Source: Coriobacteriia bacterium
GTDB lineage: Bacteria; Actinomycetota; Coriobacteriia; Anaerosomatales; Anaerosomataceae
Assembly (NCBI GenBank): GCA_030652115.1
Contig: JAUSBK010000010.1
Span: 248,001-312,000 of the forward strand
Reading direction: 5' to 3'
DNA: 64,000 bases
Both the position numbers and the translations under genes were made by a program. The notes beneath the pieces were generated by a model. That model did no database searches. It saw nothing but the letters and a program-made list of their open reading frames with translations, and had not been told where the DNA came from. This document shows positions 52,889-61,219 of this stretch, piece after piece (the stretch's first letter is position 1; each line of letters opens with the position of its first letter).

Positions 52889-54438
52889 CACGTGCCTTCA
52901 GCGAATGCGTATGTCCCTGCCGGGTTGTACATCGTGCTCACGGTGTTGGATGTTGCCTGCTCCAGCGAGCCGCCAGCGTAACCATCCGGGGTGTACGAGA
53001 CAACAACCCTGTATGACCTCGCAGGGAAGTTGCTGCTGCTCGGGTTCACGTTCACCTGCACCGCATCAGTGCAGGTGGTTGATGTGCCTGACTGAATGAG
53101 CGTGGGCGTCGAGCCGTCGACCCGGTAGAACGCGTATGTGGTCGTACCGGTCGTGGGAAACGTGGGCGTCGTCACACTGAGCGTGGAGGTGACCTTCCAG
53201 TACTTGGGGTTGCCGGTGGACTTCTGCACAACCACGTAGTTGCCGCTCAACAACGGGCGCGATACGAAAGGCGTTGTCTCTGTCCATCCCGACGCGAGGT
53301 CCCTCGGACTCACGGCTTGGACGCGAGCCGCATAGCGACTGAACGGCACGACTGTCATCGCGTAGGGATCTATCGCCGCGAGGTCACTGGCGTCAGGCAA
53401 CTCATAGGTGCCCGCTTCACCCCATAGACCGAACGGCGAGATGTCGTCATCCGTGTGGCCCGCCCCCTGCTTGACCCATTGGAGTGCGTAGCTGTCAGCA
53501 CCGTAGTCACCGTCCATCGTCTTGGACCATACGGCGGACGCAGCCCGGGCGGATGTCACGGTTACAGCGAGGCCGGACGGCGCCGGAGGCGCGTAGTTGT
53601 CGACCAGGAGGTAAATCTCGTCGGTCTTCTCGATGCCGGCGTCATCGGTCACACGCACTTGCATGGTCCGCATGCCGTCTGTCACCAAGGGCATGGACTC
53701 GAAAGAGCCGTCCGCCTGTTCGACGAGTTCAAACTGCTCCGTGTTCCAGGTGAACAGTTCGCTCGTGGACGTCCAGGACTGCTCATCGGGCGTCCAAACC
53801 GCCGACTTCGGTGGGTCGCTCGCATCCTCGCAGGTAAGCCCTCCGAAGGAGATACGCACGAGCTTCACGATCCTTCCTTCGGATGCCTCGGCCCTGACGT
53901 CAAGGTACAGCGGACCACCCTCCCACTCCGAGCCCCAGACCACCGTTCCGCTGGGGGGAGTGAGCCCGAAGAACTCGACAGCCGGGTCGGTCATCGGAGT
54001 GCTCTGCTCCTGCGTGAGGAACTGAGTCCTGTCGCGTATCACGACCCGGGTGAATGTGCTCGTTCCGACACCCCGCGGGTCGCTGATGCTTATATCCACC
54101 CGGAGGTTCTTGAGCGCCGTGTTGCCGCTCACGACAGTGACGGTCGGATTGATCGTGACGGTGTAGCCAGCGATGGTCTCGACCCGCTCCGGTTCGAGGG
54201 TGCCCCCGTCTGCGATCAGGGCGACATCTTCGAAGGGAAGTGCGTGCACGGACTCGATGTATGCGTTGAGGGTGTTGGTCATGATGTTCTTCTGCTTGGC
54301 CTGCAGGCCCATCTGCGTGGTCTGGCCGACAAGCGCGAGCACCGCCGTCAGTATGATGAAGAAGATGGCAGCAGCGATCATCACCTCGACGATCGTCATG
54401 CCGTCATCCCGGTTGAGCCGGTACCAGACGCCCCTCAT
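52885..54438 (-). CDS. PilV-like minor prepilin with large exported domain
   Basis: 517-aa prepilin-like protein. It has a leader ending RDDG, cleavage before MTIVEVMIAAAIFFIILTAV (Glu at +5), then an unusually large C-terminal region. That region contains Fn3-like segments (DNYAPPAPSGLAVTVTSARAA; YALQWVKQGAG; RYAARVQAVSP) and a Thr/Ser-rich end. Minor pilins are normally 130-200 aa, so the extension may be a surface adhesin module at the pilus tip. ATG 54438 has GGAAG upstream. Confidence 0.82.
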   Translation of the reverse strand: MRGVWYRLNRDDGMTIVEVMIAAAIFFIILTAVLALVGQTTQMGLQAKQKNIMTNTLNAYIESVHALPFEDVALIADGGTLEPERVETIAGYTVTINPTVTVVSGNTALKNLRVDISISDPRGVGTSTFTRVVIRDRTQFLTQEQSTPMTDPAVEFFGLTPPSGTVVWGSEWEGGPLYLDVRAEASEGRIVKLVRISFGGLTCEDASDPPKSAVWTPDEQSWTSTSELFTWNTEQFELVEQADGSFESMPLVTDGMRTMQVRVTDDAGIEKTDEIYLLVDNYAPPAPSGLAVTVTSARAASAVWSKTMDGDYGADSYALQWVKQGAGHTDDDISPFGLWGEAGTYELPDASDLAAIDPYAMTVVPFSRYAARVQAVSPRDLASGWTETTPFVSRPLLSGNYVVVQKSTGNPKYWKVTSTLSVTTPTFPTTGTTTYAFYRVDGSTPTLIQSGTSTTCTDAVQVNVNPSSSNFPARSYRVVVSYTPDGYAGGSLEQATSNTVSTMYNPAGTYAFAEGTW

Positions 54439-54619
54439 CTATCCCACTTCCATTCGAACCACGTCATGCAGACGGTCGCCCCTATGCGCCGTCAACGTCA
54501 CTATCGGCAGGTTCGCCACAATGCTTTATGCGGTTGCCCACGCTCAACCGTATCTTAACACCGGGTCATGAAGGGCTTGCGGGCGTCAACCGTTGTGGCG
54601 ACACGACCCGGAGCCGCAA

Positions 54620-54991
54620 CTATTCGTAGTTGTGGTCCGCCCAAACACCGCACGTGAAGTCGCCGGACACGACGCTGTACTCCTGAGTCGCGTCAAGCGG
54701 GCACGTGATCGTCGCCTCCCAATCAGTCACGTACTCCACAAGCTCGTCTGCGTCGGTGGCCGTGCTGCCGAGAGCGGTGACGTCGTGGTCTGCATCGGCG
54801 GCCAGCCATTGCAGCGCTGCACCGTCAAGCACGCGGAGGTTGTACTGACACGCACTTCTCGTTGCGCTGGCCCGCGCATTTCTGAAGACGGGCACGGTGA
54901 TCGCCACCAGCGTTCCGATGATCGCGACGACCACCATGAGCTCGACGAAGGTCATGCCCTCGTCGCGATGCTTGCGGCCCATGTCGCGCAT
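54620..54991 (-). CDS. Type IV pilin, second copy
   Basis: 123-aa prepilin with leader MRDMGRKHRDEG and mature MTFVELMVVVAIIGTLVAI. Its C-terminal half parallels the pilin at 56090: a Cys-containing YNLRVLDGAALQWLAAD segment and an identical closing plan (EYSVVSGDFTC...HNYE). Met instead of Phe at +1 and the longer leader differ. ATG 54991 has GGAAG eight bases upstream. A 181-base gap follows before the minor pilins. Confidence 0.88.
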   Translation of the reverse strand: MRDMGRKHRDEGMTFVELMVVVAIIGTLVAITVPVFRNARASATRSACQYNLRVLDGAALQWLAADADHDVTALGSTATDADELVEYVTDWEATITCPLDATQEYSVVSGDFTCGVWADHNYE

Positions 54992-55119
54992 CGGCATCAC
55001 TTCCGCTTGTCGTCTGGCCTGCTCGGGTCATAACCGGCCTCGAGCCGACAGCGACAGTATCGGCACATGTCACACATGGCTTTACGCCGCTCATCGTTTC
55101 CTGTCTGGCCCGCCAGCCG

Positions 55120-55959
55120 TCAGGCCAGGCCGACGATGCCCAGGTACCACACCCACAATGCGGGACCGGCAAGCACGGTCAGGACGCAGCCGGCTGCCAG
55201 CCACGGGCCGAACGGTATGCGCGTGTCTGCCGCTGAGCGACCTCGTGCTGCTGCGAGCCCCGCCACGAGGCCAAGCAGGCTGCCGATGAACATGCACATC
55301 ACCACATACGGGCCGACGAAGATTCCGAGTACGGCGAGAAGCTTGACATCGCCCATGCCCAGACCCCGCTTGTGTCGCACGAGCCCGTACAGCGCCGCAA
55401 GTCCCCCGGGCAATGCGACCCCGATCGCCGCCCCGAGCAGGGCGGCCGGGACAGGCTCGGACAGCCACCCCGATGCGGCTGTTCCCACCAATGGCGCCAG
55501 GTGCAGCCCGGAGATCTGCCCGGCGATCGCAGCCGCCGCCCCGACGCCAGCGAGTGCACCGACCAGCACGTTCGGCAGGCGCATGGTGTCGAGATCGATC
55601 ACGGAGAGAACGAGCAGGAACCAGAAGAGCACCGCCGCTACGATCGCCGCCCCTGACACACCGAAGCGGAGCGCTGCAGCCACGAACAGCACGCCTGCTG
55701 CCGCCTCTACCAGCGGATAGCGCACCGCAATGGACTCACCGCACGTGCGGCACCGCGCGCGGAGCACCATCCATGACACCACGGGGATGTTGTCGTACCA
55801 GGCGATGGCCGTCTCGCAGCGCGGGCAGTGCGAGCCGGGGCTCACGATGGACTCCCCTCGCGGCACGCGCCAGATGACGACGTTCGCGAAACTGCCGAAG
55901 AGCAGCCCGAACAACCCCATGCTCATCGCAAAGAACCAGAGGGGCATGTACGCGGTCAT
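55120..55959 (-). CDS. pilD: Prepilin leader peptidase / N-methyltransferase
   Basis: 279-aa polytopic aspartic peptidase that cleaves and N-methylates prepilins. The N-terminal domain has two CxxC pairs (CPRCETAIAWYDNIPVVSW and CRTCGESI) and the peptidase part has VIDLDTMRLPN and GLGMGDVKLLA (the two catalytic Asp, GxGD type). ATG 55959 is preferred over 55974 because AAGG lies six bases upstream. Confidence 0.94.
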   Translation of the reverse strand: MTAYMPLWFFAMSMGLFGLLFGSFANVVIWRVPRGESIVSPGSHCPRCETAIAWYDNIPVVSWMVLRARCRTCGESIAVRYPLVEAAAGVLFVAAALRFGVSGAAIVAAVLFWFLLVLSVIDLDTMRLPNVLVGALAGVGAAAAIAGQISGLHLAPLVGTAASGWLSEPVPAALLGAAIGVALPGGLAALYGLVRHKRGLGMGDVKLLAVLGIFVGPYVVMCMFIGSLLGLVAGLAAARGRSAADTRIPFGPWLAAGCVLTVLAGPALWVWYLGIVGLA

Positions 55960-56024
55960 CGGGCGCCTTCTCATCGAGTGGATTGTCCGCGCCCAGGATA
56001 GCGCAGTCGATGCCGAGCATGATG

Positions 56025-56053
56025 AAGGGCCGGCGGTTGCCCGCCGGCCCTTT
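56025..56053 (-). terminator. Strong hairpin after the major pilin gene
   Basis: AAGGGCCGGCGG-GCAA-CCGCCGGCCCTT on the minus strand, a 12-bp perfect stem with a tetraloop, 37 bases after the pilin stop. A further AGGTCGA/TCGACCT palindrome lies at 56068-56082. This should end or sharply reduce transcription after the pilin gene, so pilin can be made in excess. Confidence 0.75.
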
Positions 56054-56089
56054 GCTCACGTTCGCCAGGTCGAATCGACCTCGCAAGCG

Positions 56090-56440
56090 CTACTCGTAGT
56101 TGTGCTCGGTGTCGAAGTCGCAGGTGAAGTCGCCGCTCGCGACCGAGTACTCACTCGTGGCGTCGGCCGGGCAGAAAGGATCCCACTCCTTGACGTACTC
56201 GCCAAGGACAGCCTCGGGATCGGCGTCGACGTCGTCAACAGCGTTGTCGGGGTCGGCCGCAAGGTACTGCTGGGTCGCACCGTCAAGAACACGCAGGTTG
56301 TTCTGGCAGGCGCTCTTGCGAGCTGAATCCTGAGCTGCATTGAAGACCGGAATGGCGATAGCAACAAGGATACCGATAATCAGAACGACGACCATGAGCT
56401 CGACGAGGGTGAAGCCCTCCTCTTTCTTGAACATCCGCAT
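56090..56440 (-). CDS. pilA: Major type IV pilin
   Basis: 116-aa prepilin: short leader MRMFKKEEG, cleavage before FTLVELMVVVLIIGILVAIA with Glu at +5, then a small globular head with two or more Cys (SACQNNLRVLDG, PFCPADATSE, GDFTC) for disulfide loops. GGGAGG seven bases before ATG. Own leader hairpin and strong downstream terminator mark it as the highly expressed subunit. A paralogue is at 54620. Confidence 0.95.
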   Translation of the reverse strand: MRMFKKEEGFTLVELMVVVLIIGILVAIAIPVFNAAQDSARKSACQNNLRVLDGATQQYLAADPDNAVDDVDADPEAVLGEYVKEWDPFCPADATSEYSVASGDFTCDFDTEHNYE

Positions 56441-56474
56441 TGATGTTCACCTCCCTTTCCACTAGCGGATCTCC

Positions 56475-56490
56475 GCGGGCAATCGCCCGC
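56475..56490 (-). other. Hairpin in the pilin leader
   Basis: GCGGGC-GATT-GCCCGC, a perfect 6-bp stem with a tetraloop, about 35 bases before the pilA start. It may stabilise the pilin message or end the pilC transcript. TACTTA (56496-56501) upstream is a possible -10. Confidence 0.4.
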
Positions 56491-56542
56491 TGCAATAAGT
56501 ATCGGCAACCGGAACGGGGACTTTAGCGGGAGTTCGCCGAAA

Positions 56543-57757
56543 TCACTTGATGAGCGTGATCGACTGGAACATCGGCATGTAGAGTGCGATGACCATGCCA
56601 CCGACGATCACGCCGAGCGTGGCCATCATGACGGGCTCGATAACGGAGGTCAGGGCATCCACGGCCTGGCTGACCTCTTCGTCGTAGAAGTCTGCGATCT
56701 TGCTCAGCATCTGGTCGAGCGCGCCGGTCTCTTCACCCACGGCCACCATCTGGACCACCATCGAGGGGAAGACCGGGGACTCAGAGAGTGGCTTGGCGAT
56801 CGTTTCGCCTTCCTTGATCGCACCGCGTGCGTTCTTGAGCGCCCGGGCGACAACCTCGTTACCTGCCGTGTCCGCAACGATGTCCATGGCAGAGAGAATC
56901 GGCACGCCCGCAGCTACGAGCGTCGAGAAGGTCCGCGTGAAGCGGGCGATCGCCGTCTTGCGCTGCAACGGACCAACGATGGGCATGCGCAGCAGTATCC
57001 CGTCCCATATGAATCGGCCCGAATCGGTCGCGACCCACATCTTGAACGCGACCACGATGATGATGATCACCGCAACGACGACAAGACCGGGCCAGCTGGT
57101 CGCGCCGTTTGAGATGTTCACGAGGATCTGCGTCGGAAGCGGCAGTGTGCCGCCCATGTCCGAGAACATCTTCTCGAAGGTGGGCACGACGAAGATCATC
57201 ATCGCGACCAGAATGATCAACACGAGCGCGAGCATGGCGATGGGATAGGTCATAGCGGACTTGATGCGCCCCTTGAGGCTCGCATCCGCCTCGAAGAGAT
57301 CCGCCACCCGGAGCAGGACCTCGTCGAGCACACCACCCGTCTCGCCCGCGCGCACCATGTTGTAGAAGATCGGCGGGAAGATCTTCGGATGCTTCACCAT
57401 CGCCTCGGAAAGCGACTGGCCTGCTTCCACGTCCCGGCCCAACTGGGCGATGACCTCCCGGAGCTCGCGACTCTCGGACTGCGCACCCAGTATGCTCAGG
57501 CACTTGGTGAGCGACAGGCCGGCGTTGATCATCGTGGCGAACTGCCGCGAAAAGATGGTGACGTCCTTGGTCTTGACCGTGGTGCCGAACTGGATCTTGT
57601 TCAGTCTGGCGAGGCGGTCCTCGTCGAGGTCGAGGACGATGTAGCCCATCTGGCGTAGCTTGGTAGCAACAGCTTCGCGGTTCTCGCCCTCGAGCTTGCC
57701 GCTGACGACCTTGCCGGTCTTGTCGCGGACGTTGTACTTGAAGGTCACGGTGGCCAT
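56543..57757 (-). CDS. pilC: PilC, inner-membrane platform protein
   Basis: 404-aa GspF/PilC protein with two repeated cytoplasmic helical domains (FSRQFATMINAGLSLTKCL and FTRTFSTLVAAGVPILSAM) and about three membrane spans. It links the motor ATPase to pilin assembly. An N-terminal extension (about 1-60, FKYNVRDKTGKVVSGKLEG) is normal for PilC. 76 bases separate it from pilB; no pilT gene lies between them. Confidence 0.95.
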   Translation of the reverse strand: MATVTFKYNVRDKTGKVVSGKLEGENREAVATKLRQMGYIVLDLDEDRLARLNKIQFGTTVKTKDVTIFSRQFATMINAGLSLTKCLSILGAQSESRELREVIAQLGRDVEAGQSLSEAMVKHPKIFPPIFYNMVRAGETGGVLDEVLLRVADLFEADASLKGRIKSAMTYPIAMLALVLIILVAMMIFVVPTFEKMFSDMGGTLPLPTQILVNISNGATSWPGLVVVAVIIIIVVAFKMWVATDSGRFIWDGILLRMPIVGPLQRKTAIARFTRTFSTLVAAGVPILSAMDIVADTAGNEVVARALKNARGAIKEGETIAKPLSESPVFPSMVVQMVAVGEETGALDQMLSKIADFYDEEVSQAVDALTSVIEPVMMATLGVIVGGMVIALYMPMFQSITLIK

Positions 57758-57833
57758 GACGCTTGCCCCTTCCGCCTGTGACTAACAGCGTGACGATACC
57801 ACACGTACGGTTATCGGCAGGTTGGGGGCGGTC

Positions 57834-59504
57834 CTACACGATGACCCGGGCGATCTCCTCTATCGAGGTTCGGCCCATCCGCACCTTCTCGAGCCCGTCC
57901 ATCTTGAGCGTCAGCATGCCCTGCTCGATCGCCACCTCCCGGATCGCCTCGGCGGTGGCCTCGCGCACGCACAGCTCGCCGATCTCCTCGGAGACGAGCA
58001 TGACCTCGTGCACCCCGAGACGCCCGCGGTAGCCGGTGCCGCCGCACTTCTTGCAGCCTTTGCCGCGGAACAGCTTCTCTGGGAGATTATCTTCGGGGTA
58101 CCCGGCGTCCAACAGCACTTGCTTGGATGGCTTGTACTCTTCTTTGCAGTCCGGGCAGAGCCGACGCGCGAGCCGCTGTGCAAGAACGCAGTCCACAGAG
58201 GACGCCACCAGGAACGGCTCGACACCCATCTCGGTGAGACGTGTGATAGCGCCGGCGGCGTCGTTCGTGTGCAGCGTTGAGAGCACGAGGTGACCCGTGA
58301 GCGCGGATTCGATGGCGATCTGCGCGGTCTCTTGGTCGCGAATCTCACCGACAAGGATGATGTCGGGCGAGCAGCGCAGGAACGAACGGAGCGCGCGCGC
58401 GAACGTGAGCCCCGCCTTCACGTTCGTCTGGATCTGATTGACGCCGGGTAGACGGTACTCCACCGGATCCTCGGCTGTGAGGATATGCTTGCCCGGGTCG
58501 TTCAGCACGTTGATTGCGGCGTAGAGCGACGTCGACTTACCGGAGCCGGTCGGACCGGTCACGAGGATGGCGCCGTACGGCTTCCGGAACGACGACTCAA
58601 AACGCTCGAGGGCCGACGGCAGGAAGCCGAGGTCCTCGAGACGCAACATGATGTTGTCCTTGCGCAGGATTCGCAGGACGATCCGCTCACCGTACACGGT
58701 GGGAAGCGTGGAGACGCGGAAGTCCATCTTGTGACCGCCGATGGTGAGCCCGCAGTGGCCGTCTTGCGGCTTGCGGGTCTCGGCGATATCCATGTCCGCC
58801 ATGATCTTGAAGCGCGAGAGGATCGCTGCCTGCGTGCCCTTAGGGCTGCGCATCAGCTCGTGGAGCACACCGTCGATGCGATACCGGACGCGTAGGTCCT
58901 TCTCTTGCGGCTCGACGTGGATGTCGCTTGCACGGTCCGCAACCGCTTTGTTGATGATGAAGTTCACGAGCTTGACGATCGGAGCTTCGTCGGTGACTTC
59001 GGTCAGGTTCTCGAGCGACATGCCCTCGAGCTCATCGGCACCGCCCATCTCGTCTTCGCTGAGGGTCGCCGCGACCTTGTAGAACTCCTGTACGGTCGCG
59101 ACGATGTCGTCTTTGGTGGAAATCGCAGGCTTGATCTCGTAACCGGTGATGATGCGGAGGTCGTCGAGCGCCAGCACGTTCTGCGGGTCGGCCATGGCGA
59201 CGACAAGTTCATCGTTCACTATCTCAACCGGCATGAGCGTATAGCGGGTCGCGAGGTCCTTGGGCACGACGGCGATGGCGTTGGCGTCGGGGCGCGTCAC
59301 CGAGAAGTCGATGTACGGGATGCCGATCTGCTTGGCCATCACTGAGAGGATGCCACCCTGGGTGGCGTAGCCCAGGTCGACGAGAACACGGCCGAGCGGA
59401 CTCCCTGTGGCCTTGTGGACCTCGAGGGCGTCGTTGAGCTGTCGCTCGGTTATGATGCCGGCGCGCATGAGCAGCACGCCGAGCCGCTGACCCGCCTCCG
59501 CCAC
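57834..59504 (-). CDS. pilB: PilB/GspE-type pilus extension ATPase with MshEN domain
   Basis: 556-aa hexameric ATPase powering pilus extension. Residues about 7-60 form an MshEN (GSPII_E N-terminal) domain with the RLGxxL...LGxxLV pattern known to bind cyclic di-GMP in MshE. The core has Walker A GPTGSGKST (317-325), Asp box, and a tetracysteine zinc site (CPDCKEEYK and CKKCGGTGYRGR). GTG 59504. It lies directly downstream of the GTPase/roadblock block. Confidence 0.95.
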   Translation of the reverse strand: MAEAGQRLGVLLMRAGIITERQLNDALEVHKATGSPLGRVLVDLGYATQGGILSVMAKQIGIPYIDFSVTRPDANAIAVVPKDLATRYTLMPVEIVNDELVVAMADPQNVLALDDLRIITGYEIKPAISTKDDIVATVQEFYKVAATLSEDEMGGADELEGMSLENLTEVTDEAPIVKLVNFIINKAVADRASDIHVEPQEKDLRVRYRIDGVLHELMRSPKGTQAAILSRFKIMADMDIAETRKPQDGHCGLTIGGHKMDFRVSTLPTVYGERIVLRILRKDNIMLRLEDLGFLPSALERFESSFRKPYGAILVTGPTGSGKSTSLYAAINVLNDPGKHILTAEDPVEYRLPGVNQIQTNVKAGLTFARALRSFLRCSPDIILVGEIRDQETAQIAIESALTGHLVLSTLHTNDAAGAITRLTEMGVEPFLVASSVDCVLAQRLARRLCPDCKEEYKPSKQVLLDAGYPEDNLPEKLFRGKGCKKCGGTGYRGRLGVHEVMLVSEEIGELCVREATAEAIREVAIEQGMLTLKMDGLEKVRMGRTSIEEIARVIV

Positions 59505-59527
59505 TGGAGCACCACTCCGTCCGGGCC

Positions 59528-59558
59528 ATCATAAGGGGACGCGGACGCGCCTCCGCAA
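59528..59558 (-). promoter_or_regulatory. Possible promoter before pilB
   Basis: Minus strand TTGCGG (59553-59558), 19-base spacer, TATGAT (59528-59533), 24-29 bases before the pilB start. The -10 is good; the spacer is long. Confidence 0.4.
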
Positions 59559-59610
59559 CGATAGTACGACAGATGACCAGGAGCGCGACAGACGCAACGC
59601 CGGGCTTGGA

Positions 59611-60669
59611 CTACCAGCCTCTGGCAGTACGCAGGTCCTGGAGCAGGATACCGGCAAGCCGCTGAAACTCAGCGAAGCTGCGCGTGCCCGGCTTGACGCC
59701 GATCCGCCCGCTGCCGCCGGTGAAGTGCAGTTCGACTGGGGCGACGAGCGCGTACTCGGCGGCCGACGGCGCTGTCGCGGCGGGTGCCGGCCGCGCGGGT
59801 GCGGGCGGCACGGGGGTCGATGTGACCACTGCCGCTGGATTGATCGCGGCTGAAGCAGGAGCTGCTGGCTCAGGCTCAAAGATGGGCACCGTGTGGCCTG
59901 GCGCGGTCGCGGCCGGGGATGACAGGACCTGCCCCACCGAAGGGGGCGGCGAGAGCGGCGGGATCGCCGGCGTGAAGTCGGGTTCTGCGGGTGCTGGCAC
60001 GGACGGCGTCACGACCGCGTCATGTTCATCTGCGGTCATCAGCGGCGCTGCCTGCTCGGCAGCCGCCATCAGCCGCTCGAGATCGTCTGCGAGCGAGTAG
60101 CCCGGGAGGGGTGCGGGCTCGCGCTCGGGCTCGGGCTCGGGCTCGAGTGCAGGCTCGGGTGCCGGCTCGGGTGCGGGCTCGGGTGCAGGCTCGGGCACCG
60201 GCTCGGGCTCGGGTGCGGGCTCGGGCGCGGGCTCGGGTGCAGGCTCGGGTGCGGGCTCGCGCTCGGGCTCGGGCTCGGGTGCAGGTGCGGGCTCGGGTGC
60301 GGGCACCGGCGCGGGCTGCGATTCCCAGCGTGGCTCGGCGAAGAAGGTCGTCTCGGTGATGGGCGGCGCCGTCACGGTCCCACCGACGGGATGGATCTCC
60401 GGAAGCGCGAACTCGTGAGGTTGCGCCACGGCTGCGTCGGGCACGCCCAAGACCCCGGGCACCTCGGCCACCGGCATGGAGAACACGTCCTCTGCATGCT
60501 CGGCGGACGACGCGAGGTAGCGCTCCTCGCCCTCGCTGTCTGCAGTGGGCTTCACGCCCCGCGCGCGCCGAACCGCCGACCGGTACCGCGCGAGCGCGAC
60601 CGCAAAGTAGATGACGAGAACGACCAGGAGCAGTCCCAGCCCGGCGAGCATGTAGTAGCGCTCGTCCAC
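59611..60669 (-). CDS. Membrane-anchored Pro/Glu-repeat protein of the pilus regulatory block
   Basis: 352-aa protein, family not recognised. One N-terminal membrane span (about 6-28) is followed by a basic segment, a long Pro/Ala/Glu repeat (about residues 118-188, alternating PEPAPEP and PEPEPE units), a linker, and a conserved-looking C-terminal stretch (about 300-352, [23 protein letters not shown]). The stiff repeat could span a distance in the cytoplasm or envelope. GTG start, five bases after the GTPase stop, so it is probably co-transcribed. EF-P should be needed for its translation. Confidence 0.7.
   Translation of the reverse strand: MDERYYMLAGLGLLLVVLVIYFAVALARYRSAVRRARGVKPTADSEGEERYLASSAEHAEDVFSMPVAEVPGVLGVPDAAVAQPHEFALPEIHPVGGTVTAPPITETTFFAEPRWESQPAPVPAPEPAPAPEPEPEREPAPEPAPEPAPEPAPEPEPVPEPAPEPAPEPAPEPALEPEPEPEREPAPLPGYSLADDLERLMAAAEQAAPLMTADEHDAVVTPSVPAPAEPDFTPAIPPLSPPPSVGQVLSSPAATAPGHTVPIFEPEPAAPASAAINPAAVVTSTPVPPAPARPAPAATAPSAAEYALVAPVELHFTGGSGRIGVKPGTRSFAEFQRLAGILLQDLRTARGW
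60106..60320. repeat. Hexanucleotide-like repeat coding for Pro/Glu/Ala units
   Basis: Tandem GGCTCG-GGTGCG and GGCTCGGGCTCG units on the plus strand, in frame with the minus-strand gene. Gain or loss of 6-base units would keep the frame and only change linker length. Confidence 0.8.
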
Positions 60670-60674
60670 CGCCG

Positions 60675-61202
60675 TCAGTTCATGCTGTCGAGGATCCGAT
60701 AGAGCAGCCCGAGCAGCACCGCCTTGACACTCTCCTTCTCGCGCGCGTCGACCGGGAGCAGCGGGATCTCATCATCGAGTTCGATAGCGTTGCGCACCGC
60801 CCGGAGCGTCTTCATGTCGGTGGCGGACACCTTGTTCGCCGCCACCACGAAGGGCACATCGGACATATTGCGGAAGAACGTGATCATCGACTTGGCATCC
60901 TCGTACGACTCGCGATCGTCGGCATCGACGAGAAGCACGAATCCGAGCATGCCCTCCGACAGCGTCTCCCACATGAACGAGAAGCGCTCCTGCCCCGGCG
61001 TGCCGAAGAGGTAGAGCACGACGTCGTCGGAGATCGTGATGCGGCCGAAGTCCATCGCGACGGTGGTTTCGCCCGCACCTTCTCCGGAGCTATCGCTGAT
61101 CTGCCTCTCGGTTGAGAGCACGGTGATCTCGCTGACCGCCTTGATGAAGGTCGTCTTACCGGCGTTGAACGGGCCGGTGATCACGACTTTGACAGACTGC
61201 AT
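60675..61202 (-). CDS. Small GTPase, CvnD/MglA-like
   Basis: 175-aa Ras-like GTPase. P-loop GPFNAGKT is at 10-17; the switch region includes [12 protein letters not shown]; the G3 motif is GTPGQERF (67-74) with Gly in place of the usual Asp; G4 is NKVS (123-126). The sequence [16 protein letters not shown] is that of the conservon CvnD group of Streptomyces and is related to MglA, which controls polarity and type IV pilus motility in Myxococcus. It sits between the DUF4388 gene (17-base gap) and the Pro/Glu membrane protein, upstream of pilB. A role as a pilus switch is inferred. Confidence 0.88.
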   Translation of the reverse strand: MQSVKVVITGPFNAGKTTFIKAVSEITVLSTERQISDSSGEGAGETTVAMDFGRITISDDVVLYLFGTPGQERFSFMWETLSEGMLGFVLLVDADDRESYEDAKSMITFFRNMSDVPFVVAANKVSATDMKTLRAVRNAIELDDEIPLLPVDAREKESVKAVLLGLLYRILDSMN

Positions 61203-61219
61203 TCAGAGCTCCGTCCCTC

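Noticed and set aside
56485-56520. Sigma-54 promoter before the pilin gene
   Set aside because: The GG and GC elements are not at the required 10-base separation.
56441-56542. c-di-GMP riboswitch in the pilin leader
   Set aside because: The conserved GEMM core was not found; only a small hairpin is present.
60106-60320. CRISPR-like repetitive DNA
   Set aside because: Six-base in-frame codon repeats for Pro/Glu without unique spacers.
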